Shown here in pieces: positions 1 to 8,187 of a stretch of DNA of 64,000 bases. The first letter of the stretch is position 1. Each line of letters begins with the position of its first letter. A program made the translations under genes and the position numbers. The notes under the pieces were generated by a model. It was given only the letters and a program-made list of their open reading frames with translations, was not told the origin of the DNA and ran no database searches. Origin of the DNA: Enterococcus canintestini (GTDB lineage: Bacteria > Bacillota > Bacilli > Lactobacillales > Enterococcaceae); the NCBI RefSeq assembly GCF_001885735.1, contig NZ_JXKG01000003.1, positions 35,865-99,864 of the forward strand, written 5' to 3'.

Positions 1-3000
1 CGTGCTATCTGTTGTACTTGTCGTTGAGTCTGTTGTCGATTCAGTCGTTGAATCTGTTGTCGACTCTGTTGTCGACTCTGTTGTCGACTCTGTTGTCGAC
101 TCTGTTGTCGACTCTGTTGTCGATTCTGTTGGTGTTTCCTTTTCATTCACCATATTTAACAACAGGACTTGTGTCTCATTTTCTTGGGTCAAACTAAAAG
201 TTAACGGTGTTTGATCAAGAACATAGCCTGGCAAAGTTTTTTGTTCGACAAATTGATAATCTCCAAAAGGTAAATCTTTGACAAAAATACGGCCATTTTC
301 ATCTGTCGTATAAGTACCCAATGCCGTACCATCCGCTTTTTCCAAACTGAAAACAACGCCACTCATTACCATGTCACTCGTATCTCTTTTTTCAAGGGCA
401 ACTTGGCCTGTAGTAGTAGTTTTCTTTTGGTTTGTAATCGTTAGCGTCTCTTCATCTGTTTCGGCGTTACCGACAAAGAGATGATACATTTTTCCATCAA
501 GTTGATAGCCAGCGGGCGCTTTTGTTTCAATTACGTCATATTTGCCAAAGGGTAGATTGTCAAAATAAGCTTCCCCTTGTTCATTTGTGGTGGCCTTATG
601 ACTAAACTCTCTTTCATGATCGTTACGAATGGCAAATTCTGCCCCTGCGAGTGGTGTGCCACTTTCATCTGTTTTAATGATTTTACCACTACCAAGTTGG
701 ACTGCGGTCTTCACATTTGTCCACTTTTCAACCGTCAGCAAATTTTCTTCATCATAACCGACGCTAACTTTTTTAACCAGATTGGTACTTCCATAGCCAA
801 GGGGGGCTTTTAATTCCCGCACTTCATAAACGCCTTGGGCTAAATCATCAAAACGTACCATACCGTTAGCATCTGTTTCTTTTTCATTATATTCTCTTTG
901 ACCTAATGCGCGTACCCCAAAAATTGCCCCTGGGAGTGCTGCACCAGTATCTTGATCGGTTTTCTTAATTTGTAAAGAACCTGTCTTGAAGACTTCTTTT
1001 TGGTTGGTCCAGTTGCCAATATTGACATCTTGTCCTTTTTCACTGACTTTTACAATTAATGGTCGGGGTGTCAATTCATAGCCCGGAATAGCTTTTAATT
1101 CAGCTACCGTATAAAATGCGCCTGCTTTTAGATCGGTAAATTGGACTACACCCTGACTATCCGTCTTTTTGGTGATAAAATCTCGTTGTCCTAATTCCCG
1201 CACCCCAAACTCAACGCCAGCTAAGGCTTCTCCTGTCGTGGCATCAATTTTTTTCAGTTGAATGCTCCCTTTTTTTGCTACTTTAGCTTTATTTTCAAAG
1301 TTAATCACTTTCTTTTGCTCTTGACCATCCACATAAACAATTTGCGTTTGTGGCGCAATTTCATAACCTTCTGGTGAAGTTAATTCAACAAGTTCATAAA
1401 AACCAGGTAGAAGATCACCAAATTCAGCATTACCATTTGCATCTGTTTCTTCTTTGATAAAATCATGTTCCCGCAATCCTCTTAAACCAAAGACTGCACC
1501 AGATAAGGATGCCTGATTTTCAGAATCAAATTTATGAATCTCAAGGCCAACTTTCATCATCAGTTCTTTTTTGTTTTCTAAGGTCAGTTGAATTGTTGTT
1601 TTTTCTTCATTAATCGTCACTGCATGAACAGTTGTAGATAATTGATAACCTGCGGGGGCTTTTGTTTCTACTACTTCATATTCACCATAGGCCAAATTAT
1701 TAAAGCTTAAATCGCCGGCTTCATCTGTTGCTTTCACCGCGATAAAATCGGTGTCCCCTTTTTTACGAATACCAAATTCAGCTCCAGCAAGAGCTGTTTT
1801 ATTAGCGGCATCTTCTTTGTGCAACTGCACTTCCCCGTCTTGTTCTTGTTCAATCTCTGGTAACCACGGATTATAGAAGTTATGGATCTCCATGCCGTCA
1901 CGTTGATGTAAATTTTTGGCAAAAACGTAACCGTTAATACTACCTGAGTGATAAACTATCGTCGCATTAGGAGCGATCATACTCCCAATGGTAAAACTAT
2001 GGTAATAATTTTTGCCATTATCTTTACCGTAGTTATCCGACCCATCTTCTGCAATACCAGGGTGTGATGTGTCAGGATAAGAACCGTCATCTTCTAAATA
2101 ATTTGTAATGCTTTGCGCATTGGGAAAATAAAAGGCAACTTTACTGGCTAATTGACTATACGTCCCCACATCTTGTTGAACAGCACCAGCAATACTGGTT
2201 CCATTCATCACAACTTTTGTAGCTGCGGAACTGACAATAATTTGTTTGTAACGATTCCCTTGGAGATATTCTGCGGGAATAGAAAGTGTTTTAAGCTCTA
2301 AAGAATCTTGGGTACTCGTTGGTTTTAAAATCAATACTTGGGCGTCACTTTTTGAAGTGACTAAGTTAAAATTGTCCCCTTCATAAACGGTTTCCCCTAA
2401 ATTAGTTGTCACTTGCGTTAATTTTTCAGTTAACTGGTCTTGTTGTGCTTGCAGTTTAGCAAACGCACTATCAATGACACTGTCACTCGTTTTGTAAGCA
2501 ATAGCTGAAAACCATTCCCCTAAATTTTTATAAATCCAATCGTTCATATTCATCCGGCCCACTAGCCAGCCTTGCGTTTTCTCATCATTCGTCCGATTTT
2601 CGACGACTGGTTTTACCCAATCATTTTTGGCGCGATTATCAATTTTACCCCCAATCAAGACATTGACGTACTGATCTGGTCGAATCGGGTCTCCAATTGT
2701 CGTGTTCACTTCCCGAAATGAAGCACCATAAGTAAATGTTTGCAAATCATCAGGAAAAACGCTATCGCCTTTTACCGCTAATGCGCCTTCAGTATCCGCC
2801 ATATTTGCCGAATGTTGTCCGGTTAAATAAGCATTGTAATCCCAAAGATTTCCTAACTTATCTTCATCTTCTGCTGGTAATTCTGGGACAGTTGCTCCTT
2901 TTACCGCTTTACTTGTTGCTTTTTCTTGTGTTGTTTGAGACGTACTTTGATTAGTTATTTGCTTTGTTTGTGGTGTACGTGTACTTTCACTGACACTTGT

Positions 3001-3468
3001 ACTTTCTTTACTGCTGGTGGCAGTTTGATTTTGCGCAGTTTGTGTACTCGTTTGCGCTCCGCTGGTAGCCGTCGCTGGTATATCTTTAGTTGTCGTAGTA
3101 TTTTTTGCTGCAATATCAACCGTCACAGACTCTACATCATTTTGATTTGTACCTTGTTTGGCGCTAATCGTGTATTTCCCGACCGCATCTACCTTGTAAT
3201 GATATGTAACAATACCAGCCATCACGTTCTTTTTAGTCAATTGCAATCCTGTATCTGGCGTCACCGTAACCATTAAATTATCAGGATTTGCAGTTGTTAC
3301 CAATAATTCACCTTGATCTGTAACTTGTGTCGGCTGTGGCTGAAATGTTAACGCCAATTTTTGATCTGCAGCCAGTACTGATCCAGAAAAAATAACAGGC
3401 AATAAAATTGGTAAAACCAACATTGCCGCAAAAAGAAACTTACCCAACCTTTGAACCTTTCTTTTCAT
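1..3468 (-). CDS. LPXTG-type adhesin with choice-of-anchor A domain and six SpaA/Cna-B repeats (partial, C-terminus outside window)
   Basis: An open frame of 1156 codons runs leftward from an ATG at 3468, behind a GGGGGG ribosome site, and leaves the window without a stop. Residues 1-30 form a signal peptide (KRKVQR then a hydrophobic stretch ending near VLAA). A Thr/Ser-rich linker lies at about 120-190. Residues about 205-530 resemble the choice-of-anchor A domain (WDYNAYLTG...DTEGALAVKGDS). Six SpaA/Cna-B prealbumin-like modules follow at about 545-1112, each with a pattern like 'KTD..TG.ALxGAxFGVR' and ending near 'E.KAPxGY'. The tail is an ESTT tandem repeat, the usual wall-spanning stalk before a sortase signal, which would lie beyond the left edge. 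The inferred role is surface adhesion; isopeptide bonds in the SpaA modules are likely from family knowledge. The gene is divergent from the esterase at 3887. Confidence 0.9.
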   Translation of the reverse strand, partial: MKRKVQRLGKFLFAAMLVLPILLPVIFSGSVLAADQKLALTFQPQPTQVTDQGELLVTTANPDNLMVTVTPDTGLQLTKKNVMAGIVTYHYKVDAVGKYTISAKQGTNQNDVESVTVDIAAKNTTTTKDIPATATSGAQTSTQTAQNQTATSSKESTSVSESTRTPQTKQITNQSTSQTTQEKATSKAVKGATVPELPAEDEDKLGNLWDYNAYLTGQHSANMADTEGALAVKGDSVFPDDLQTFTYGASFREVNTTIGDPIRPDQYVNVLIGGKIDNRAKNDWVKPVVENRTNDEKTQGWLVGRMNMNDWIYKNLGEWFSAIAYKTSDSVIDSAFAKLQAQQDQLTEKLTQVTTNLGETVYEGDNFNLVTSKSDAQVLILKPTSTQDSLELKTLSIPAEYLQGNRYKQIIVSSAATKVVMNGTSIAGAVQQDVGTYSQLASKVAFYFPNAQSITNYLEDDGSYPDTSHPGIAEDGSDNYGKDNGKNYYHSFTIGSMIAPNATIVYHSGSINGYVFAKNLHQRDGMEIHNFYNPWLPEIEQEQDGEVQLHKEDAANKTALAGAEFGIRKKGDTDFIAVKATDEAGDLSFNNLAYGEYEVVETKAPAGYQLSTTVHAVTINEEKTTIQLTLENKKELMMKVGLEIHKFDSENQASLSGAVFGLRGLREHDFIKEETDANGNAEFGDLLPGFYELVELTSPEGYEIAPQTQIVYVDGQEQKKVINFENKAKVAKKGSIQLKKIDATTGEALAGVEFGVRELGQRDFITKKTDSQGVVQFTDLKAGAFYTVAELKAIPGYELTPRPLIVKVSEKGQDVNIGNWTNQKEVFKTGSLQIKKTDQDTGAALPGAIFGVRALGQREYNEKETDANGMVRFDDLAQGVYEVRELKAPLGYGSTNLVKKVSVGYDEENLLTVEKWTNVKTAVQLGSGKIIKTDESGTPLAGAEFAIRNDHEREFSHKATTNEQGEAYFDNLPFGKYDVIETKAPAGYQLDGKMYHLFVGNAETDEETLTITNQKKTTTTGQVALEKRDTSDMVMSGVVFSLEKADGTALGTYTTDENGRIFVKDLPFGDYQFVEQKTLPGYVLDQTPLTFSLTQENETQVLLLNMVNEKETPTESTTESTTESTTESTTESTTESTTDSTTESTTDSTTSTTDST
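31..129. repeat. 12-bp tandem repeat encoding ESTT units
   Basis: The unit TGTTGTCGACTC occurs five times perfectly in a row (55-114), with single-base variants (GATTC for GACTC) at 31-42 and 115-126. On the minus strand it encodes Glu-Ser-Thr-Thr or Asp-Ser-Thr-Thr in the stalk of the adhesin. Perfect in-frame repeats like this can change copy number by slippage without a frameshift. Confidence 0.9.
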
Positions 3469-3886
3469 GCTAATCCCCCCTTTTTTGCGAGTATATAATT
3501 CTAAAATCGATCTTTCAAGTAATTACCATTTTGGCAAGAAAACGATCCCAAGAAGTGGGTTATTACCGCCATAATTCAAACTTTTTGACAAATTAATTTT
3601 TGCTAGCTTTAAGACTAAAACTTAGAAAAACATGTAAAAAAAACGGTTAAAATAACGAACAAAAAATAGAATTTAAAATTCATCAAAACCGCACAAGTAT
3701 GATTGATTCAATTTTATTTCGAATTTATTTCCAATATAAACCTCTTTAAAAAGAGTCCGCCTAAATATCTTAGTTACTAATTATTTCGTTAAATTAAGTT
3801 CTTTTATCTCTATCTAGATAAATAAAATCAAACAATTTTTTCTCGCCTTTTATTAATGGTACACTGTAGAAAAAGGAGCGTAGCAG
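3469..3886. other. AT-rich intergenic region between divergent adhesin and esterase genes
   Basis: This 418-bp stretch has no credible ORF and must hold the promoters of both flanking genes. An extended -10 (TGGTACACT at 3857-3865) lies just upstream of the esterase, with only a poor -35 match. Small palindromes CTCTTT-AA-AAAGAG (3742-3755) and TATCTAGATA (3811-3820) are visible. I see no recognisable RNA element. Confidence 0.5.
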
Positions 3887-4864
3887 ATGAAATTCAAATT
3901 GAGTCATTTAGATAAGCAACTACGTGTCGTAGGTGGCCTTTTGCAGCCTATCACACAAGTAAAATCACCCAAAACTTTCAAAAAAGTCCAATGGCTTTAT
4001 AAAAAACTTTATGCCAAAAAAAGACCCAAAAGTGACGACATTTTTTATCGTGAAGAATGGATTAAAGGAAACGCCGGCAATAAGATTCGTCTTTGTATTT
4101 ACGGCCCTAAAAACCCCACGACAACAAAGCCAATCACCGGGCTACTTTGGCTCCATGGCGGTGGCTATGCCAATGGCTTGCCAGAACAAGAAACAGGAAC
4201 AATCGAAGAATTTATTCATACAAGTGAGACAATCGTAATTGCGCCAGACTATCGTCTATCTATTGAAGCACCTTTTCCTGCGGCTTTAGAAGATGCTTAT
4301 GCTAGCCTTTTATGGATGAAAAACAACGCAAAAACGCTTGGTATCAATGAAAACCAATTATTTATTGGTGGCGAAAGTGCAGGCGGAGGTCTGACGTGTT
4401 GTCTTTCGGCTTATGCCAAAGATAAAGGTGAAGTAAACATTGCCTATCAGATACCACTTTATCCAATGTTAGATGACCGGATGCAAACACCTTCAATGCA
4501 AGATAATAATGGGCCTTTGTGGAATATCACCTCCAATAAAACTGCCTGGAAACTCTATCTAGGTACAGCTTTTAAAACAGATGATGTTTCTGTTTACGCT
4601 GCGCCAGCCCGTCTTAACACCTACGCAGGATTACCGCCGACTTATTCTTTTGTAGGCCGCGAAGAACCTTTTTATGATGAGACCAAAAATTATATCGAGC
4701 AGTTGCAAAAAGCCGGTATAAAAGCGCAGCTAGACGTCTATCAAGGCGTATTTCACGCTTTTGATTTAGTCGTTCCTAAAGCCAAAATTTCCAAAAAAGC
4801 CCATCATAACTTGATGAAAAATTACAAAATGGCAACAAAAACGTTTTATCAAAGCCAAAATTAA
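3887..4864 (+). CDS. Alpha/beta hydrolase, HSL-type esterase/lipase
   Basis: This 325-aa protein has no signal peptide. It shows the oxyanion-hole motif LHGGGYANG (about residues 94-102) and the nucleophile motif GGESAGGG (Ser at about 169), with a C-terminal catalytic His in QGVFHAFD and a probable Asp shortly before it. This is the hormone-sensitive-lipase/acetyl-esterase pattern (alpha/beta hydrolase_3), so a cytosolic carboxylesterase for short acyl esters is likely; the natural substrate is unknown. The start has a good AAAAAGGAGCG site. The gene is single, followed by a strong hairpin. A second esterase of the same family lies at 39908. Confidence 0.88.
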   Translation: MKFKLSHLDKQLRVVGGLLQPITQVKSPKTFKKVQWLYKKLYAKKRPKSDDIFYREEWIKGNAGNKIRLCIYGPKNPTTTKPITGLLWLHGGGYANGLPEQETGTIEEFIHTSETIVIAPDYRLSIEAPFPAALEDAYASLLWMKNNAKTLGINENQLFIGGESAGGGLTCCLSAYAKDKGEVNIAYQIPLYPMLDDRMQTPSMQDNNGPLWNITSNKTAWKLYLGTAFKTDDVSVYAAPARLNTYAGLPPTYSFVGREEPFYDETKNYIEQLQKAGIKAQLDVYQGVFHAFDLVVPKAKISKKAHHNLMKNYKMATKTFYQSQN

Positions 4865-4928
4865 TTTATTTTTAGTTTCACCCTTTTTGCGACCCTGATC
4901 TCAACTCTAAAAGTAAATTTTTGCAATC

Positions 4929-5017
4929 AAAAAAGACGAAATAGGCTACTGTGTTAGCTTGCTAAAATCCATCTTCTTTTAGCAAGTACAGTCAGACTAA
5001 CTCGTCTTATTTTTTTG
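4929..5017. terminator. Bidirectional nested hairpin terminator
   Basis: The outer arms AAAAAGACGA and TCGTCTTATTTTTTT enclose an inner stem CTTGCTAAAA/TTTTAGCAAG. It lies between the convergent esterase and signal peptidase operon and can serve both strands. Confidence 0.8.
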
Positions 5018-5023
5018 ATTAAA

Positions 5024-5698
5024 TTAGTGGACTATTTCTATTTTATTGAGTGGATAAAAGCGAAATTTCATTACCCCTTCAAGATTATTTTTGGGGATAA
5101 GACCTAAGACGCGGCTATCTGCCGAATTTTTACGATTATCTCCTAAAACCAAATAATAGTCTTTCGGAATTTGGGTTTTATTACGTAAGTTATCTGCCAC
5201 TTTTTTATCCAACTGCAAAACTTCCGTACTGTCCGGTAAATTACTGGTATAGCGCATAGCTTCAAAATCTTCTACAATACTTTTTTGGAAAAATAAATAC
5301 ATATTCGTTCCTTGAATTACAAATTTATCACCTGGCATTGCGATGACCCGTTTAATATAAGTTTCTTCTGTATTCTTTTCATCCGGACGAAAGGTAACGA
5401 TATCAAAACGTTGAATATTTTGTGTTTTTTTTATTAGAATACGATCGCCGTTTGCTAAGGTTGGCAGCATAGAATTGCCAACAATTTGATGGGCTTTGTA
5501 GTTGGTCAAAAAGAAAATACAAAATGCAATCGCTACAAATAATAAAAAGTAATCCCAATACTTTTGTAATCGTTGCTTTCGACGGTGACGTAAAATAAGG
5601 GCGATTTGAGCTTGTGACAACTTTTTACGCTTTCTTTTTTGAGTCATTGTAGGCGATGTAATTTGTGATTTTTGCTGCTTTTTCTTTATTTCTGCCAT
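5024..5698 (-). CDS. lepB: Type I signal peptidase, canonical
   Basis: This 224-aa membrane protease removes Sec signal peptides. The N-terminus is very basic, followed by one TM segment at about 50-68 (YFLLFVAIAFCIFFLTNY). The catalytic Ser lies in GNSMLPTLANGD and the catalytic Lys in YIKRVIAMPGD; box E is GDNRKNSADSR. All catalytic positions match the family. The chosen ATG has GGAG 9 nt upstream; longer in-frame starts are TTG and GTG and overlap the preceding gene. It is the last gene of the WxL-locus operon, 5 nt after a divergent paralogue, which suggests processing of the WxL precursors. Confidence 0.92.
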   Translation of the reverse strand: MAEIKKKQQKSQITSPTMTQKRKRKKLSQAQIALILRHRRKQRLQKYWDYFLLFVAIAFCIFFLTNYKAHQIVGNSMLPTLANGDRILIKKTQNIQRFDIVTFRPDEKNTEETYIKRVIAMPGDKFVIQGTNMYLFFQKSIVEDFEAMRYTSNLPDSTEVLQLDKKVADNLRNKTQIPKDYYLVLGDNRKNSADSRVLGLIPKNNLEGVMKFRFYPLNKIEIVH

Positions 5699-5703
5699 CA
5701 CCT

Positions 5704-6321
5704 TCAACTCCTAAACTGCATCATACCATATGCGGAAATAGGAAAAATTATTCCACTGGCAACGCCTAAAATATTTTCTTTGGCAATCAGACCATAGTCA
5801 CGACTATCCATACCAAAACTACGGTTATCTGCCAAAACCAAATAATGATTTTCAGGAATTCGTTGCTTTTTTGTTCCACGAATATCCTGCAACGTAAAAT
5901 TTTGCGTCAATTGATAATCTTGTTCTTTAGCTGCTAATAACTCCTCACTTAAGAAGCGTTCAGGTATTTCGCGACTTCCCACGTATAAAATATCGTCGTA
6001 ATAACGAATATCTTCTCCCGGTAAACCAACTACTCGCCGAATTGCTTGTTTGTTTTGCCCAGGGATGTCAAACGCGATTAAATCAAAGCGCGTAATCTCT
6101 TTATGTTTGGCTAAAAGTAAATGATCCCCTGCTTGCAAATTAGGCAACATGCTAAAATCTTCAACTTGCCAAACACGAAAGAATGCTAAGAAAGTACCGA
6201 TTACCAATAGACTAAAAATCAGGATTGTAATCAGACTATCCCGCCAAATTTGCTGACGCCTTTTTTGCTCAATATGACGAGCTAGGATACTAAGTTGATA
6301 GGGCGTTAATTTCTTTTTCAT
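5704..6321 (-). CDS. Non-canonical type I signal peptidase paralogue (catalytic Lys replaced by Arg)
   Basis: This 205-aa protein has the signal peptidase I fold pattern: one N-terminal TM (about 31-48) and the Ser box DFSMLPNLQAGD. However, the box normally read YIKRV is AIRRV, so the general-base Lys position is Arg. Box E reads ADNRSFGMDSR, where the usual pattern is GDNRxxSxDSR, so the conserved Gly is Ala and the structural Ser is Gly. The substitutions are clear in the DNA (ATT CGG CGA at about 6034-6042). It may be inactive or act as an assembly chaperone. Of two adjacent ATGs the second has the better spacing to AGGAGG. A canonical paralogue follows 5 nt later. Confidence 0.85.
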   Translation of the reverse strand: MKKKLTPYQLSILARHIEQKRRQQIWRDSLITILIFSLLVIGTFLAFFRVWQVEDFSMLPNLQAGDHLLLAKHKEITRFDLIAFDIPGQNKQAIRRVVGLPGEDIRYYDDILYVGSREIPERFLSEELLAAKEQDYQLTQNFTLQDIRGTKKQRIPENHYLVLADNRSFGMDSRDYGLIAKENILGVASGIIFPISAYGMMQFRS

Positions 6322-6332
6322 CATTAGCCCTC

Positions 6333-6995
6333 CTATTCTTGTTGGAGGGCAGTTTTATTGACCTTGAAGTGCTCAAAAACTTTTTCCTGGGCTAATTGCG
6401 TTCTTTTTATATCATTTAAATAACCGGTATTGACATCTTCTGTTTTTAGCTGGGTAATGGAAAGTCCAGCTAAATTAATTCCTAATTGTTTCATGCGGGT
6501 GTAGAGTTGTTTTAAGACCAATTTTTCTTCTTTTCCTAATCTTGGTTCGGGAACATTTGAGCCATAACTAACCAAACGCGAAGACAGTTCATAAATAGTC
6601 GCTTGCGTCTTTTTTTCATTGCTACTATTAGGAAGTTCGGTTAATTGTTTTTCCAATTCTTGCAAGATAAAATAGCCTTGCACTACATTTTCTGAGTCTT
6701 TGGCGGTCAAACTGGTAGATTGGTGATACTGAATATAAAAGCTTCCACCAGCAAAAACTGCTGCAAAGATCACCGCAAAAAGCGCGTGATTTCTTTTTTT
6801 ACTAATTTGATTCGTCAATTCCAGTCGATACTCTAGCCAAGCACGTCGCTGTTTTTTGTTGGGCTTTAGTGCACTAACTTTACTTAACTTTTGACTACCT
6901 ACAGTCCAGCCAACTAGTGAAATAACTAAGAAAATTACCGCGAAAATAGCCAGTGATAAGAGGATGACAAAAAGCCAATCAAGTAGTTCCATCAC
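6333..6995 (-). CDS. Two-TM membrane protein of the WxL locus, function unknown
   Basis: I do not recognise this 220-aa protein by family. TM1 is at about residues 8-33 (LFVILLSLAIFAVIFLVISL) and TM2 at about 68-86 (ALFAVIFAAVFAGGSFYI), separated by a basic loop rich in Lys/Arg. The remaining 130 residues are polar and helical with Leu-rich heptads (YFILQELEKQLTELP, LKQLYTRMKQLGINL) and probably face outward. It sits 9 nt after the DUF916 gene and 11 nt before the atypical signal peptidase, so it is probably translated with them. A scaffold or accessory role in surface-complex assembly is inference from position only. Confidence 0.7.
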   Translation of the reverse strand: MMELLDWLFVILLSLAIFAVIFLVISLVGWTVGSQKLSKVSALKPNKKQRRAWLEYRLELTNQISKKRNHALFAVIFAAVFAGGSFYIQYHQSTSLTAKDSENVVQGYFILQELEKQLTELPNSSNEKKTQATIYELSSRLVSYGSNVPEPRLGKEEKLVLKQLYTRMKQLGINLAGLSITQLKTEDVNTGYLNDIKRTQLAQEKVFEHFKVNKTALQQE

Positions 6996-7004
6996 TACCT
7001 CCCC

Positions 7005-8096
7005 CTATTCTTTTTTCTTTTTCGCTGCTAATTTTTTGGCAATTAATTCTTTTTTACGACGCTCTTTATTCATTTTGCGGACAATTAAATAAATAAGCAG
7101 CAACACCAGTAATAGACCGCCGACAATTAGTAAAATCAAACGCCAGTTCAGACCTGGTTCTTGTACCAAGGTTAAATCGCGTGCATTGTATTTATCTGCT
7201 TCTTCATCGGTAATGGTGAATTTTTGCTCCCATTCCCACCGGCCACCTGCTTCCGTTGTTACTAAAATTTTAGCTCGATAATCTCCCGGCACCATTTCCG
7301 AACCTTCTAAACTAATCGGAAAATCAATCATCGAGTTTGGGGCCATGCGCATTTGCGATTTTTTCGCATCATATACTACTTCATCGGCATCTGCTTTCAT
7401 AATCTGCACATCTGTCGTCATACCATCAACAAAATCTGGTTGGATATTGGAATAATTCACATTGATCACATTGCGATGATTTTTAGATGTTGCATAAACC
7501 CGATTTAATTTCATTTCTTGTTTTATATTATCTGTTTTCTTCTCACTTAGTAACATGCCGGTTAGATAGGCAAACTTATTGACTACCATTCCTTGTTGGC
7601 TTTGGGATTTTGCCCCTTCCGCATCTTTTTCTTGTAATAAAATACCACCAGCAATATAGCCTTCAAATTCTGATTTAGGCATTGCAATTTCAATATTTAA
7701 ATCTTCTGATGAATTAGCCGCCAGTTTGACTTCTTTTGGTACTTTTACAACCGATTCAAAAGGATATTTTAATGATTTGTCATTTTCAATCGCATTATTA
7801 CTATACTCAATCACACCACCACTGTTGGTTTTTCCACCATAGGCTCCCACCAAAATGGTGATTTCTTTGTCACCTGTATTGTTCAACTTTATTTTGACTG
7901 TCTGTTTTTGTTCTGGTTTCATTAACAAATCAAAATAGCCGACACCTTTATCTATTTGATTTTCCGGTCGAATGACTTCATAAGAGAAGCCACCTTCCAC
8001 CTCACCGCTCTCATCAGCGTAACTGATAGTTGCATTTCCGAGAAATAATCCTGTTATGTAGACTAAGATTATTCCCAACCAGGCCTTTTTATTCAT
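7005..8096 (-). CDS. DUF916/DUF3324 WxL-interacting cell-surface protein
   Basis: This 363-aa protein has an N-terminal signal peptide (KKAWLGIILVYITGLFLGNATISYA). The DUF916 (WxLIP peptidoglycan-binding) region spans about residues 33-160 (GFSYEVIRPENQID, LLMKPEQKQTVKIKLNN) and the DUF3324 (host/WxL-binding) region about 170-310. A C-terminal TM (WRLILLIVGGLLLVLLLIYL, about 318-340) and a strongly basic tail follow. Such proteins hold WxL-domain partners at the cell surface. The ATG at 8096 is chosen because AAAGGGG lies 8 nt before it; an upstream ATG at 8117 lacks a site. It belongs to the leftward operon with three WxL genes. Confidence 0.93.
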   Translation of the reverse strand: MNKKAWLGIILVYITGLFLGNATISYADESGEVEGGFSYEVIRPENQIDKGVGYFDLLMKPEQKQTVKIKLNNTGDKEITILVGAYGGKTNSGGVIEYSNNAIENDKSLKYPFESVVKVPKEVKLAANSSEDLNIEIAMPKSEFEGYIAGGILLQEKDAEGAKSQSQQGMVVNKFAYLTGMLLSEKKTDNIKQEMKLNRVYATSKNHRNVINVNYSNIQPDFVDGMTTDVQIMKADADEVVYDAKKSQMRMAPNSMIDFPISLEGSEMVPGDYRAKILVTTEAGGRWEWEQKFTITDEEADKYNARDLTLVQEPGLNWRLILLIVGGLLLVLLLIYLIVRKMNKERRKKELIAKKLAAKKKKE

Positions 8097-8121
8097 GGTA
8101 CACACCCCTTTAGTCATTAAA

Positions 8122-8164
8122 TCAGACGGCTACTTGAAAATGACCACACACCGCAGCCGTCTGA
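8122..8164 (-). promoter_or_regulatory. Intra-operon hairpin between WxL and DUF916 genes
   Basis: A perfect 10-bp stem TCAGACGGCT/AGCCGTCTGA encloses 23 nt in the 91-nt gap between the WxL gene and the DUF916 gene. There is no proper U-run after it. It is more likely an mRNA stability or processing element, or a weak attenuator that sets the ratio of WxL protein to its partner, than a full terminator. Confidence 0.55.
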
Positions 8165-8187
8165 ATGGTAAAACTATGTCTTACAAA

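Noticed and set aside
1-130. CRISPR-like regular repeats
   Set aside because: The 12-bp units are directly adjacent with no spacers and are in-frame coding sequence.
2-214. Plus-strand ORF made of Val-Val-Asp-Ser repeats
   Set aside because: It is the complement of the ESTT repeat in the adhesin frame, which is the open frame with 1156 codons, signal peptide and known domains.
2926-3276. Plus-strand ORF of 116 aa rich in Cys and Arg
   Set aside because: It is antisense to the adhesin linker; composition is not protein-like and no ribosome site precedes it.
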